Shown here one piece after another: positions 1-8,769 of a stretch of DNA of 64,000 bases. The first letter of the stretch is position 1, and each line of letters starts with the position of its first letter. Origin of the DNA: Legionella_C sp963803545. GTDB lineage: Bacteria; Pseudomonadota; Gammaproteobacteria; Legionellales; Legionellaceae. The stretch is taken from assembly GCA_963803545.1 (NCBI GenBank), contig CAWDMX010000001.1:124001-188000 (forward strand), given 5' to 3'. The translations under genes were made by a program, and so were the position numbers. The notes under the pieces are model-generated. The model did not search any database, was not told the origin of the DNA, and worked only from the letters and a program-made list of their open reading frames with translations.

Positions 1-1092
1 AGGTGCAAATATCGATACAAACAACATAGTTATAGCATTGTTAAGCCCTAACCCTGAGGCAACTTTTTCAGACCTAAATTGCTCGCCCATTGTCACAATT
101 CCAACGCTTGCAGAACCAATGCCTAGTCCAAAAAGTAAAAACGAAAAACTGGTCATAACTTGGTTCATGGGAGCATACACAATTGCTGCTAGAGCAAGCA
201 TTGTAGACCAAGCGCTGAATATTAAAATAGGTTTGCGCCGGCAAATTTTATCAGAGATGTAGCCCGATAATGGCGACCCTGATGCAAAGCCAAGCCAGGA
301 AAGGGTAATCATATAAGATGAAAAATTAGAGGTAAAGCCTTTTGAAATTAGAAAACTTTCGCACTCATTTTCAGACAAATACTCCAGGCTGAAATAAATA
401 AATGCGCAGTATAAAGCAATGAGCCAGACCTGAGGTTGTTTTATCGTTGCCAATAAGCTTTTTATAATTTCTTGCCGTTTGTTTAAAATTAAAAAAACAC
501 CTTTGCTTTCTTTGTTTTTATCGACTATCAGCGCTATGAGCACCGTTAAACACAAGCCAACAATACTTAGTAAAACAAAAATACTTCGCCACGTTACTAG
601 AGAAGCTTCGGCTAGAGAGTGCAACGGACCACCGGCCATCATGGGGCCCATTGTGCCGAAAAACTGCGACAACCCAATAAATAAAGCGATGTTTCGATAA
701 GGCATCCAGTCGTAAACGGATACCAGCAGACAAATAAAACCAAAAGACGAGCCCAGCCCCATCATCGTGCGAAATAATAAAGCGGAGTGAAAGCTTGTGC
801 AGTGGGCAAAACCTGCCGTGGACACTACACAGACAAGAGCGGCAAATATCATTGATTTTTTAATACCAAATCGCGTTAAAATTGCACCTACTGGTATTTG
901 CATTAAACCATAAACCAGCAGATAAGCCGTGGAACTTAACACGGCAAAATTAAGCGAGCTGAGCTTGAGATCGTGCATTATCGGCTGTTGAAAAGTTCCC
1001 AACAAGGTGCGCAACAAAAATTCGTAAAAATAGAACAATACGCAAACAACCCATACCAACATTCCTTTAACGGAAGTAGTTTCAAGCCTCAT
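1..1092 (-). CDS. MFS transporter, 3' end cut off by the window edge
   Basis: The minus frame is open from ATG at 1092 to position 1 without a stop, so only the first 364 or so residues are visible. The translation starts MRLETTSVKGMLVWVVCVLF and is a string of hydrophobic segments joined by short basic loops, with MFS-type features such as a GAILTRFGIKKS loop after the second helix and SGYISDKICRRKP after the seventh. It is likely an inner-membrane permease of the major facilitator superfamily; the substrate cannot be read. Its start overlaps the stop of the upstream AstE-like gene by four bases (ATGA), so the two are probably co-translated. The family is clear, the specificity is not. Confidence 0.85.
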   Translation of the reverse strand, partial: MRLETTSVKGMLVWVVCVLFYFYEFLLRTLLGTFQQPIMHDLKLSSLNFAVLSSTAYLLVYGLMQIPVGAILTRFGIKKSMIFAALVCVVSTAGFAHCTSFHSALLFRTMMGLGSSFGFICLLVSVYDWMPYRNIALFIGLSQFFGTMGPMMAGGPLHSLAEASLVTWRSIFVLLSIVGLCLTVLIALIVDKNKESKGVFLILNKRQEIIKSLLATIKQPQVWLIALYCAFIYFSLEYLSENECESFLISKGFTSNFSSYMITLSWLGFASGSPLSGYISDKICRRKPILIFSAWSTMLALAAIVYAPMNQVMTSFSFLLFGLGIGSASVGIVTMGEQFRSEKVASGLGLNNAITMLFVSIFAP

Positions 1093-2111
1093 AAAGGAAG
1101 CTCTTCTTGTAATTGATTCCACTGCTCTAAAGAGAGTTCTGCTTTATTATTATCAATAAAAGTGGCGAGCTTAAATATATTTTGGCCCTCAAATATCAAT
1201 GGATTACGGTTAATACCAACAATAATTCCATCTTGATAGCATTTCACCGGCTCAACTGTATCGGCACTGAAGGGGTCGGTAATCCTGCCAATTACTTGAT
1301 TTTTCTCTACAAACTGCCCTAAGGAAACGTCGGTTAGTAGAATGCCACTGCGGTGAGCACGAATCCAGTCTTGCTCTAAAGAAAAAACGGATTTAAACGT
1401 ATTAGGTTGAGCGTCCTCGACAGCCGCTATCATGTCCAGGCTAGTTAACATATTTTGGATGCCAGCAACGCCAATTTTAATCGCCGATTCATCAAAGCGC
1501 ATGGCCTCACCCGCTTTATAAACTAGAAGAGGAATATTTAAGTCGTCCGCCGTTTCTCGTAGTGAATTATTTTTAATATTGACATGGCTTATAACAGGCG
1601 CGGCAAATTGTTTTGCTAATTTTTTTGCTTCATCGTTGTCTAAATCACAATATATCTGCGGTAAAATATCATCATTTATCGCACCGGTTTTCAACTCAAT
1701 ACAGTGCGTGACTTTTGACAAAATTTCTTTTGTAAAAATTTTAGCAATACGTTCGCCGTAAGAGCCTTGCTCATCTCCTGGAAAACAATGCTCTAATTTT
1801 TTTTCATAGGGTAGTGATACCGAGCTTATTAAGCCCAAAATATTCATAATTGGGATGGCGATAAGTGTTCCGCGTAAATTTTTTAACTCCCCTAGTTTAA
1901 GCAGTCGGTTAATTATTTCCAAACCATTAAATTCATTGCCTTCCAAACCTGAAAATATCAATACACAAGGCCCGCTTTCTTTTCCATGAACCACTTTTAT
2001 TGGCATGTAAAAAGTAGTGCACGAATTATAGTCCGGCAACGGTAACGCTAGATTTGCCGTTTCTTCCGGTTGAATAACTGCGTCACAAATTACTAAATTA
2101 GAGTTTTTCAT
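1089..2111 (-). CDS. AspA/AstE-fold deacylase-like protein with lost catalytic residues
   Basis: This protein of about 340 residues matches the succinylglutamate desuccinylase/aspartoacylase family (M14-like zinc carboxypeptidase fold) over its length. The key positions are changed. The usual GxHGNE zinc motif reads SGLEGNEFNG (His to Glu, second Glu kept). The DLHTG motif reads ELKTG (His to Lys). The catalytic Glu in the YEAGE motif is Lys (YKAGE). The C-terminal barrel-like domain ending NPLIFEGQNIFKLA is retained. I chose ATG at 2111 because GGTGA lies about nine bases upstream; the frame extends to 2168. It overlaps the downstream MFS gene by four bases. It is probably a pseudoenzyme or binding protein rather than a deacylase. 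Confidence 0.8.
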   Translation of the reverse strand: MKNSNLVICDAVIQPEETANLALPLPDYNSCTTFYMPIKVVHGKESGPCVLIFSGLEGNEFNGLEIINRLLKLGELKNLRGTLIAIPIMNILGLISSVSLPYEKKLEHCFPGDEQGSYGERIAKIFTKEILSKVTHCIELKTGAINDDILPQIYCDLDNDEAKKLAKQFAAPVISHVNIKNNSLRETADDLNIPLLVYKAGEAMRFDESAIKIGVAGIQNMLTSLDMIAAVEDAQPNTFKSVFSLEQDWIRAHRSGILLTDVSLGQFVEKNQVIGRITDPFSADTVEPVKCYQDGIIVGINRNPLIFEGQNIFKLATFIDNNKAELSLEQWNQLQEELPL

Positions 2112-2369
2112 TATGGGTTTCACCAAAAAAATTTTAAATAGCTTAACAAAAAAAAACAATTTTTGCAAAAAAAATGAAGTTAATGAATTACTTCAATACA
2201 TACATCTGCAGTTTAAGCGCCGTCTATATTAGCACGGCTTAAGTTGACGGCATTGGCCAAGTGGTATTACTGGGAATGGTAGCGTCTCCGCAGGTAATAA
2301 CAGGCCAATATCAAATGTATTTAGCCTGTCCAACTCTGCACTCACCTGCTTAAAAATCCAGACGCAAAC

Positions 2370-2777
2370 TCAAGATTGCAGATTTTTAATATACATCGCA
2401 AAGGTGCTGGTTAATCCATAAAGTATAGCCCCCCAACAGCAATCCAGAAGACTGATTCGTAATGTCCAGTTGGCTAAAATTGCGTAGTTAGTAAAGTTGT
2501 AAATTGCGTAGGTAAGTAAGCCAAAAACTGCGCCCCAAATAAATGCATCGACGTATCCGTCTCTTACCCGTGGTAAGACGAAGAAAATAACTCCGGCAGT
2601 CATCGCAATGTAGACTACTGAGGCAGCGAGCCAATTCGGTGTAAATACATCGTTCGTTTTCTTTAGTAGACTCCCTAGCGATTGCACATAAAGTCCATTA
2701 GCGATAAAACCGAGCCAAATTAAATCAACCACGACAACGTAAATATACGTTGTTAAAAAAAGCATTATTCCTTGCAT
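2370..2777 (-). CDS. DUF2177 family membrane protein
   Basis: A small integral membrane protein of about 135 residues with four hydrophobic segments. The N-terminal helix carries the family pattern VVDLIWLGFIANGLY and the third segment has WGAVFGLLTYAIYNFTNYAIL, both typical of DUF2177. Its function is not known. I placed the start at ATG 2777 because AGGAG lies about seven bases upstream; the frame is open to 2804 but lacks a ribosome site there. It appears to be a single-gene unit, with a 250-base gap to the AstE-like gene downstream. Confidence 0.85.
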   Translation of the reverse strand: MQGIMLFLTTYIYVVVVDLIWLGFIANGLYVQSLGSLLKKTNDVFTPNWLAASVVYIAMTAGVIFFVLPRVRDGYVDAFIWGAVFGLLTYAIYNFTNYAILANWTLRISLLDCCWGAILYGLTSTFAMYIKNLQS

Positions 2778-3061
2778 GCCAACTCCTAAGTATGATGTGT
2801 ACACTCAATCATAGCGGTAAAGCCTAAATAAAAATACAGCCACATCCGTAATTAGCCGCAATTATTGCAGACAGCCTTTTTCATTATAGAAATCTTGCGC
2901 GCTACTAAGTAAAAACGGATTACTACAGCCCGTTATATCAGGTTAACTGATTAATATAATGTTGTATTTTTACTTGTTTTTGATATATTTTAGACGAGTT
3001 TAGCTTGCGTTTTAATTTATAGAATATTATTTGTTCAATGCTATTGCTGTACGTAAAGAAC

Positions 3062-3093
3062 AAGAAAAGGAGAACTGGGTTTTACAACCCAGT
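3062..3093 (-). terminator. Intrinsic terminator of rplM-rpsI
   Basis: On the minus strand an 8-bp perfect stem (ACTGGGTT/AACCCAGT, loop of four bases) is followed by the pyrimidine-rich TCTCCTTTTC. It lies 11 bases past the rpsI stop. It sits in the 327-base gene-free stretch 2778-3104, which otherwise shows only AT-rich DNA upstream of the DUF2177 gene. Confidence 0.75.
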
Positions 3094-3104
3094 AATATTT
3101 GAAA

Positions 3105-3536
3105 TTAACGTTTGGAATACTGAGGCGCGCGTCGAGCTTTACGCAGGCCAACTTTTTTACGCTCAACTTCACGCGAATCTCTGGTCAATAAGTGACGCGC
3201 ACGTAACTTGCGACGCAAAGAGTCAGGAAGTGGTTCAGTACCTTCTGGAATATCATGCTCATCGTAGCTAACTAAAGCGCGCGCTATGCCTAAGCGAATG
3301 GCGCCTGCTTGACCTGAAATTCCACCACCAACTACTGTGGCGTAAATATCAAATTTGTCCGTCATCTCAACGGCTTCAAGAGCCTGGCGAACCACCATGC
3401 AGGAAGTTTCACGGCCAAAATATTCTGTTAACAAGCGATTGTTGACTTTAATTTCGCCTTTACCTGGACGCATAAAAACTCGAGCTGTGGAGCTCTTGCG
3501 TCGGCCTGTACCATAGTATTGCTGCATTTCAGCCAT
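3105..3536 (-). CDS. rpsI: 30S ribosomal protein S9
   Basis: S9 is a component of the small subunit whose C-terminal tail reaches toward the P-site tRNA. The protein has the family signatures YYGTGRRKSSTARVF at the start, GGGISGQAGAIRLGIARAL in the middle, and the basic tail ending APQYSKR. It is 143 residues against about 130 in most gammaproteobacteria. The difference is an extra block of about 12 residues (HDIPEGTEPLPD) just after ALVSYDE. It follows rplM after five bases and ends at a terminator, the usual L13-S9 operon. Confidence 0.97.
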   Translation of the reverse strand: MAEMQQYYGTGRRKSSTARVFMRPGKGEIKVNNRLLTEYFGRETSCMVVRQALEAVEMTDKFDIYATVVGGGISGQAGAIRLGIARALVSYDEHDIPEGTEPLPDSLRRKLRARHLLTRDSREVERKKVGLRKARRAPQYSKR

Positions 3537-3541
3537 TATAC

Positions 3542-3976
3542 TTATTCCTCAATTTCTAATTGTTTAGGTTGTTGTGCTGCATGTGGATGCTCTGTTCCTG
3601 CATAAACTTTAAGTTTACGATACATATCTCTGCCCAGAACATTTTTAGGCAACATGCCTTTAACCGCTTTTTCAATGATACGGGTAGGATGTTGAGCGCG
3701 CAGCTTTTCAAGGGTAATAGATTTAATACCACCGGGGAAACCTGAGTGGCTGTAATAGGTCTTTTGTTTTTCTTTGCGACCGGTAACTCTAACTTTATCG
3801 GCATTGATTACCACAATGTAATCACCGGTATCCACGTGAGGCGTGTATTCAGCTTTATGCTTGCCACGCAATCGCTTTGCGATTTCTGTAGCTACCCGAC
3901 CTAAAACTTTATTGCTAGCATCTACAATATACCAGTCACGCTTAACTTCGTGAGTCTTGGCACTAAATGTCTTCAT
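3542..3976 (-). CDS. rplM: 50S ribosomal protein L13
   Basis: L13 is an early-assembly protein of the large subunit. The 144-residue sequence begins MKTFSAKTHEVKRDWYIVDA and contains the conserved LGRVATEIAKRLRGKHKAEYTPH and AVKGMLPKNVLGRDMYRKLKVYAGTEHPH blocks (abbreviated here). ATG 3976 is chosen over the in-frame codon at 3994 because it gives the family N-terminus and has CGGAG upstream. It is the first gene of the rplM-rpsI operon and has a promoter at 4053-4081. Confidence 0.97.
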   Translation of the reverse strand: MKTFSAKTHEVKRDWYIVDASNKVLGRVATEIAKRLRGKHKAEYTPHVDTGDYIVVINADKVRVTGRKEKQKTYYSHSGFPGGIKSITLEKLRAQHPTRIIEKAVKGMLPKNVLGRDMYRKLKVYAGTEHPHAAQQPKQLEIEE

Positions 3977-4052
3977 TAATTTACTCCGAACCACTCATTA
4001 GGGATATACCAACTTCATGACGAGAGGTATTTCTTCTTAAACTTGATGGGCG

Positions 4053-4081
4053 ATTCTAACTAAAACAAGGAAAACCTACAA
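4053..4081 (-). promoter_or_regulatory. Sigma-70 type promoter of rplM-rpsI
   Basis: On the minus strand TTGTAG (4081-4076) and TAGAAT (4058-4053) are separated by exactly 17 bases. This places a transcript start near 4046, about 70 bases ahead of the rplM ATG. Confidence 0.6.
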
Positions 4082-4708
4082 GCTTATTATAAATATTTTT
4101 AGTACAAAAGTACTTTTTAGTGGCTTTGGCGCCGTTAAATCTAAAATAAAACACCTCCTACAGAGGCAGCGGCTTCATTTTCCGGTGGTTAATTCATTGA
4201 AACTCTGCCTCTGTAGGGAGGGCCTGTTGCGTTACGCCGTGTACGCTCTCAAGAATTTATTAAATGCGATTTATAGTAAAGTTGCTTCTATCTGTGTTTT
4301 AGTTATTGAGCGGTTCCTTGTGCCGAAGAACGGCGGAGATCCAGAGCGAAGGAAACAATAGTTCGCCGAAGTATGTGGGGCTAGATCTTGCCGCAGAAAA
4401 CAGCAGCGCTGTTGCATTTTTCGAAAAACAACTAAGGTGCCTTGCTTAGTATACGCTGCGTTTTAACCAACCGCCTGTTTAGGTCTCTCTCTTTAAATAA
4501 GGCTGGTTTTTTCAGTCACGGGGACAGGGAAACTGCTAAGCAGTACTAGTGGTATGGTTTTTGGGCACGTTTTAGCAGGAACCACGCATTACAAAACGAT
4601 TAACTAAAGATCAACCGAAATACAAAGTATGAAAGCCCGTGTAGGTCCTTTATCTTCATAGTTATCGCACGCCACCCTCGACACGAAGGGTGCCACGAAT
4701 ATAAATAT
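4082..4708. other. Gene-free stretch of about 630 bases with hairpins and possible transposase debris
   Basis: No convincing complete gene is visible between the rplM promoter and the ferredoxin stop. It holds the inverted repeat listed at 4154-4222. It also holds a plus-strand hairpin-like sequence near 4465-4512 (AACCAACC paired with GGCTGGTT, then six T). A plus-strand stretch at about 4365-4440 reads KYVGLDLAAENSSAVAFF before a stop, faintly like the N-terminus of an IS110-type transposase. A weak hairpin (GCACCCT with AGGGTGG) near 4671-4695 lies just past the ferredoxin gene and may end the thrS-pheT transcript. Confidence 0.4.
4154..4222. repeat. Imperfect inverted repeat, 16-17 base arms
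   Basis: CCTCCTACAGAGGCAG (4154-4169) pairs with CTGCCTCTGTAGGGAGG (4205-4221) with a single extra G, around a 35-base loop. No T-tract follows on either strand, so it is more like a mobile-repeat end or a dispersed repeat unit than a terminator. Its arms do not recur elsewhere in the window as far as I could see. Confidence 0.6.
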
Positions 4709-5020
4709 TTAGTCGATTTTAAGCGATTTTACTACAGAGTCGTCTTGTAAGTGCTGCTTAACAATCGCATCAATATCATCCATGCTTTCGTATCGATACC
4801 ACACGCCCTCTGGATAAATAACCACGCAAGGACCCGAGCTGCACCGCCCCAAACAACCTGTTTTCGTGACTCTAATTTTTCCAGGCCCAAACAGTTCTTT
4901 TTCAAGCAATTGTGATTTCAAGGTATCAAAGCACGCATCTCCGCCAGCCGCACTACAGCATTTTTTACCCGGTGCTTTTTGATTCGCGCATACAAAAACA
5001 TGCTTACGATAATGATTCAC
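4709..5020 (-). CDS. Thioredoxin-like (2Fe-2S) ferredoxin
   Basis: A 103-residue protein of the thioredoxin-fold 2Fe-2S ferredoxin family, with the cysteine spacing expected for the cluster: FVCANQ near the N-terminus, then KKCCS, and KTGCLGRCSSGPC in the middle. The family pattern PEGVWY follows. It probably acts as a small electron carrier; the partner is not evident. Its ATG follows the ihfA stop directly, so it is likely the last gene of the long thrS-pheT-ihfA unit. Confidence 0.9.
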   Translation of the reverse strand: MNHYRKHVFVCANQKAPGKKCCSAAGGDACFDTLKSQLLEKELFGPGKIRVTKTGCLGRCSSGPCVVIYPEGVWYRYESMDDIDAIVKQHLQDDSVVKSLKID

Positions 5021-5314
5021 TCAGCTACTCCGTTCTTCAACGTTGCGCTTTAATTTAAATCCCGGTCTAAAGGTAACCACCCGTCGAGAAAGTATCGCGG
5101 TCTCAACACCCGTTTTAGGGTTTCGGCCTGGACGCTCCGATTTATCACGCAAAAGAAAATTTCCAAAGCCCGAGAGTTTTACCGTTTCGCCCTGGGCAAG
5201 CGTCTCTCGAACTGTTTCAAAAAAAGCGTCTATTAATATCCTGGCATCGGCTTTGTTAAGCGTGCCCTTTGCAAGTAAAGACTCTGCAATCATAGCTTTA
5301 GATAATGCATTCAC
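5021..5314 (-). CDS. ihfA: Integration host factor subunit alpha
   Basis: IHF alpha pairs with IHF beta to bend DNA at specific sites in replication, recombination and transcription. The 97-residue sequence shows the DNABII fold: an N-terminal helical region (SKAMIAESLLAK), KLSGFGNFLLRDKSERPGRNPKTG in the body, and the arm with RRVVTFRPGFKLK. Its place directly after pheT is the conserved gammaproteobacterial position for ihfA, which separates it from HU (hupB lies at 60506). Confidence 0.95.
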   Translation of the reverse strand: MNALSKAMIAESLLAKGTLNKADARILIDAFFETVRETLAQGETVKLSGFGNFLLRDKSERPGRNPKTGVETAILSRRVVTFRPGFKLKRNVEERSS

Positions 5315-5316
5315 GA

Positions 5317-7698
5317 TTATTCCCTCAAGGTAATTGCTAATTGCGTATGTAGTGCTGTAATTATAGCAGTTATTGCATCGTGTATTTCGGAGTCCACAAA
5401 AGTCCGTTGCTGATTTTGAAGCGTTACTGTAATTCCTACGCTTTTTTTTCCTTCAGCTATTGTTTCCCCGGTGTAAACATCAAAAACATCAAGCGATTTA
5501 AGCCATTGATTTTCAACTGTTTTTCTTATCAACCCGTCGATATCTTGCAGATATACGGATTTATCTACGAGCAAAGATAAATCGCGTTTAATTTTAGGAA
5601 ACTTGGAAATAGCTTTATACTTTATACTTTTATTTGCAAGTATTGCGTTTACGTCTAATTGAAATACCACGATATCGTCTTTGCAATCCAGAGCATCTGC
5701 TAAGCGTGGGTGCACCACACCAAGCCAACCGGCAGGCTTATCATCTATCATGATTTCAGCTGATTTTCCTGGATGCAAGGCGGGATGGGTTGCTGGATTA
5801 AACTGTATGTTGTAGTTATTTAGCTGCTCAACAAGCGCTTGTAAATCGCCTTTTAAATCAAAAAAATCAAATTTACGTGTTTCCTCACTCCAATTGAGGG
5901 GTGCGTAATCTCCAGCTATCAGGCCTGCAAAACTACTGGTTTCAACTATCTCTCCCATATCATCTGTGGTAAACACGACTCCTGTTTCAAAGATTTTTAC
6001 AGAGGTCTGTTGCCGGTGATTATTATACAGCATGCTCGCAATTAATCCTGGCCACAAGCTTGAGCGCATTTGAGATAATTCCGACGAGATTGGGTTTAAT
6101 AAGTTCAGGTTATTATCCGCAGGCGTGAACGCTTGTTGAAGTTCTGGGTCAACAAAACTGTAATTGATAGTTTCCGAATAACCACGAGCCACCATAAATG
6201 AATTGAGCGTCCTTTGTAATAACTCTTTTGCATCAATAAAACCCGGGTGCAAGGGAGTTATCATTTTAGCGCGGAAAATGGTGTTGTATCCGTAGATCCG
6301 AATGACCTCTTCAACTAAATCCGCATCAACATTTATATCAAATCGATAACTTGGTGGAGTCACGTGCCAAACAGCGCGACTATTATCAATCTGCATATGC
6401 AAGCGTGTTAGTATTGATAAGATTGTATCGTTTGAAATTTCTACGCCAATTAATTTCTTTACCCGATGGGGGTCAAAACTTATTGCCGTAGATACCGGAA
6501 TATTGCCTTGGTCTACAGCACCGCAAATACTCCCCACTTCCCCGCCACAGATGTCTTGTATAAGCCCTGATGCCCTTTCCAAAGCAATTTTTTGAAGGGA
6601 TGAATCAACCCCTCTTTCAAAACGTTGTGCGGAATCGGTAAACAGCCCGTGTTTACGCGCAACACCGGCAATTTGTATTGGGTTAAAGAAAGCGCTTTCA
6701 ATAAATACCGTAGTAGTTTCATCCGTTACACCGCTCAATTGCCCACCCATAATACCGGCGATAGCTAAAACTTGCGTTTCATCGGCTATTAACAGTGTAT
6801 TGGAGGCCAAACTAATAATTTGATCATCCAGCAAATGCAGTTTTTCGTCCGATTTGGCCGTGCGTACCCGAATGGTTTTACCAATTTTGTTACTATCAAA
6901 AGCGTGCATGGGTTGCCCAAGCTCGAGCATTACATAATTTAGAATGTCAACTACCGGATGAATGCTGCGTATTCCAGAACGCCTCAAACATTCTGCCATC
7001 CAAAGAGGGAGTGTTGCTGATGAGACAATATTTTTAATTACGCGGCCGTAATAAACAGGACAGGCTCTGCTGTCATCAACCTCAATATTCATAGCCGATT
7101 CAAAGCTTATAGGCACCGCCGATACATCTAGTTGTTTTACAGCCGTATTCGTAATTGCCGCCGTTTCACGCGCTATCCCAATTATACTCAAGCAGTCCGC
7201 TCGATTTGGGGTCACATTTAAGTCCAAGACAAAATCGTCTAACATCAAATATTCACGTAAACAGGTACCTATTGGAGCATCGTTATCAAGCTCCATTATT
7301 CCGTCGCTGCTCTCACCCATGCCTAATTCACTGCCAGAGCACAGCATCCCCTGTGATAATTCACCGCGTAATTTAGTTTTTTTTATAACCATGTCATTAG
7401 GTAACCGGGCATTAATTTGCGCCAAAGCCACTTTTAAACCCGCTCGGACATTGCTTGCGCCACAAACCACCTGCAGCAACGACTCATTACCGTCGTTTAT
7501 TACGCACAAGGTGAGTCGGTCGGCTTGTGGATGCGGTGAGGTGCTCACAACTTCTGCCACAACAACGTTTGTGAATGGGGCGGCCACTGGACTTATTGCG
7601 TCAACTTCAATTCCAGCCATAGTCAGTTCGGCGGCTAATTGCTCGCGATTTAATCCTGGATTTACCCACTCTTGTAACCATCGATTGCTTACTTTCAT
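5317..7698 (-). CDS. pheT: Phenylalanine--tRNA ligase beta subunit
   Basis: PheT forms the alpha2-beta2 enzyme that charges tRNA-Phe, recognising the tRNA and editing mischarged Tyr. The protein of about 793 residues has the EMAP-type tRNA-binding domain (residues about 40-150, with CGASNVRAGLKVALA), the B3/B4 editing region, the B5 domain, the catalytic-like core and a C-terminal FDX-ACB domain ending in the LHTQLAITLRE helix. ATG 7698 with GAGAG upstream is preferred to the in-frame TTG at 7707. It lies 18 bases after pheS and 2 bases before ihfA. Confidence 0.97.
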   Translation of the reverse strand: MKVSNRWLQEWVNPGLNREQLAAELTMAGIEVDAISPVAAPFTNVVVAEVVSTSPHPQADRLTLCVINDGNESLLQVVCGASNVRAGLKVALAQINARLPNDMVIKKTKLRGELSQGMLCSGSELGMGESSDGIMELDNDAPIGTCLREYLMLDDFVLDLNVTPNRADCLSIIGIARETAAITNTAVKQLDVSAVPISFESAMNIEVDDSRACPVYYGRVIKNIVSSATLPLWMAECLRRSGIRSIHPVVDILNYVMLELGQPMHAFDSNKIGKTIRVRTAKSDEKLHLLDDQIISLASNTLLIADETQVLAIAGIMGGQLSGVTDETTTVFIESAFFNPIQIAGVARKHGLFTDSAQRFERGVDSSLQKIALERASGLIQDICGGEVGSICGAVDQGNIPVSTAISFDPHRVKKLIGVEISNDTILSILTRLHMQIDNSRAVWHVTPPSYRFDINVDADLVEEVIRIYGYNTIFRAKMITPLHPGFIDAKELLQRTLNSFMVARGYSETINYSFVDPELQQAFTPADNNLNLLNPISSELSQMRSSLWPGLIASMLYNNHRQQTSVKIFETGVVFTTDDMGEIVETSSFAGLIAGDYAPLNWSEETRKFDFFDLKGDLQALVEQLNNYNIQFNPATHPALHPGKSAEIMIDDKPAGWLGVVHPRLADALDCKDDIVVFQLDVNAILANKSIKYKAISKFPKIKRDLSLLVDKSVYLQDIDGLIRKTVENQWLKSLDVFDVYTGETIAEGKKSVGITVTLQNQQRTFVDSEIHDAITAIITALHTQLAITLRE

Positions 7699-7716
7699 TA
7701 CTCTCAATCCACCTGT

Positions 7717-8730
7717 TTAAAACTGTTTCAAAAATGAAAGATCATTTTCAAACATCATGCGTAAATCATCTAAACCAAAATAGAGCATTGCCAATCTATC
7801 CATGCCCATTCCAAAAGCCCACCCTTGATATTCATCACGGGATATAGCAACAGCAGACAACACATTAGGATGAATCATTCCGCAGCCTAAAACCTCAAGC
7901 CAACCGGTAAATTTACAGAGCCTACAACCTTTGCCGCTGCATTGGGTGCATTCAATATCAACTTCCGCTGAGGGCTCTGTAAAAGGAAAATACGACGGTC
8001 TAAATCGCAAGGCCAGTTCGCGGCCGAAAAATGCGGTAAAAAAGTCTTCTAATATTCCCCTAAGTTGGGTCATTGTTGCCTGTTTATCAATGTACAAGCC
8101 TTCAACTTGATGAAACATTGGCGTGTGCGTCAAGTCGGAATCGCACCGGTATACACGGCCTGGCGCAATTAAGCGAATTGGTGGTGCGCTCTGTTGCATC
8201 GCACGAATTTGCACTGGGGAAGTGTGAGTACGAAGCAAATGTCCGTCCCCAAAATAAAAGGTGTCGTGCATTGCGCGTGCTGGATGGTGTGCGGGGATAT
8301 TCAAGGCTTCAAAATTATAAAATTCGGACTCTATTTCTGGGCCAAGTACAATATCAAAGCCCAAGCCTGCGAAATAATTATTGATAAATTGCTTAACTTG
8401 AGTAACGGGATGTACCGACCCCGATCGGTATTGGCGCCCTGGTAAACTTACATCGATATACTCTGCGGCTAATTTTTGCTGCAGCTGCACTTCCTTTAAA
8501 GACAGCATACGCTCATCGATTAAGGCGGATAATTCTCGCTTAACCTGATTCACCAATTGTCCAACTAGAGGTTTTTCGGCCGCGCTAAGCTGGGACAACC
8601 CTTTTAAAATATCCGTTAAACGACCTTTCTTACCCAAATAGTCTGTTTTTATTATTTCTAGTGCACTAATACTGTCGCTTGTATTAATGGCGGCTGTTGC
8701 TTCTCGTTGTAAATCTTTGACGTCCTGCAT
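7717..8730 (-). CDS. pheS: Phenylalanine--tRNA ligase alpha subunit
   Basis: PheS holds the class II active site for Phe-AMP formation. Motif 2 (APGRVYRCDSDLTHTPMFHQVEGL, shortened here to its key residues R, H and E) and motif 3 (GMGMDRLAMLYFG) are present. Four cysteines at about residues 261, 264, 269 and 272 (CTQCSGKGCRLC) form a zinc-knuckle-like insertion seen in some bacterial PheS. I chose ATG 8730, which gives 337 residues and the expected N-terminal coiled coil; the frame runs on to 8784 but that part overlaps a hairpin. A terminator-like hairpin lies just upstream. Confidence 0.96.
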   Translation of the reverse strand: MQDVKDLQREATAAINTSDSISALEIIKTDYLGKKGRLTDILKGLSQLSAAEKPLVGQLVNQVKRELSALIDERMLSLKEVQLQQKLAAEYIDVSLPGRQYRSGSVHPVTQVKQFINNYFAGLGFDIVLGPEIESEFYNFEALNIPAHHPARAMHDTFYFGDGHLLRTHTSPVQIRAMQQSAPPIRLIAPGRVYRCDSDLTHTPMFHQVEGLYIDKQATMTQLRGILEDFFTAFFGRELALRFRPSYFPFTEPSAEVDIECTQCSGKGCRLCKFTGWLEVLGCGMIHPNVLSAVAISRDEYQGWAFGMGMDRLAMLYFGLDDLRMMFENDLSFLKQF

Positions 8731-8748
8731 AGTAAAGGCCTGCAATGT

Positions 8749-8769
8749 AAAAAGGAGGCTACGCCTCCT
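8749..8769 (-). terminator. Terminator-like hairpin between rplT and pheS, possible attenuator
   Basis: On the minus strand a 7-bp perfect stem (AGGAGGC, loop GTA, GCCTCCT) runs directly into five T. It lies about 20 bases ahead of the pheS ATG and about 190 bases after rplT. This is the place of the pheST attenuator in Escherichia coli. I found no clearly Phe-rich leader peptide in the 190 bases, so it may be a simple partial terminator. Confidence 0.7.

Noticed and set aside
4365..4440. IS110-like transposase fragment
   Set aside because: Only about 18 residues fit loosely and no terminal repeats or further domains are found, so it is not listed as a mobile element.
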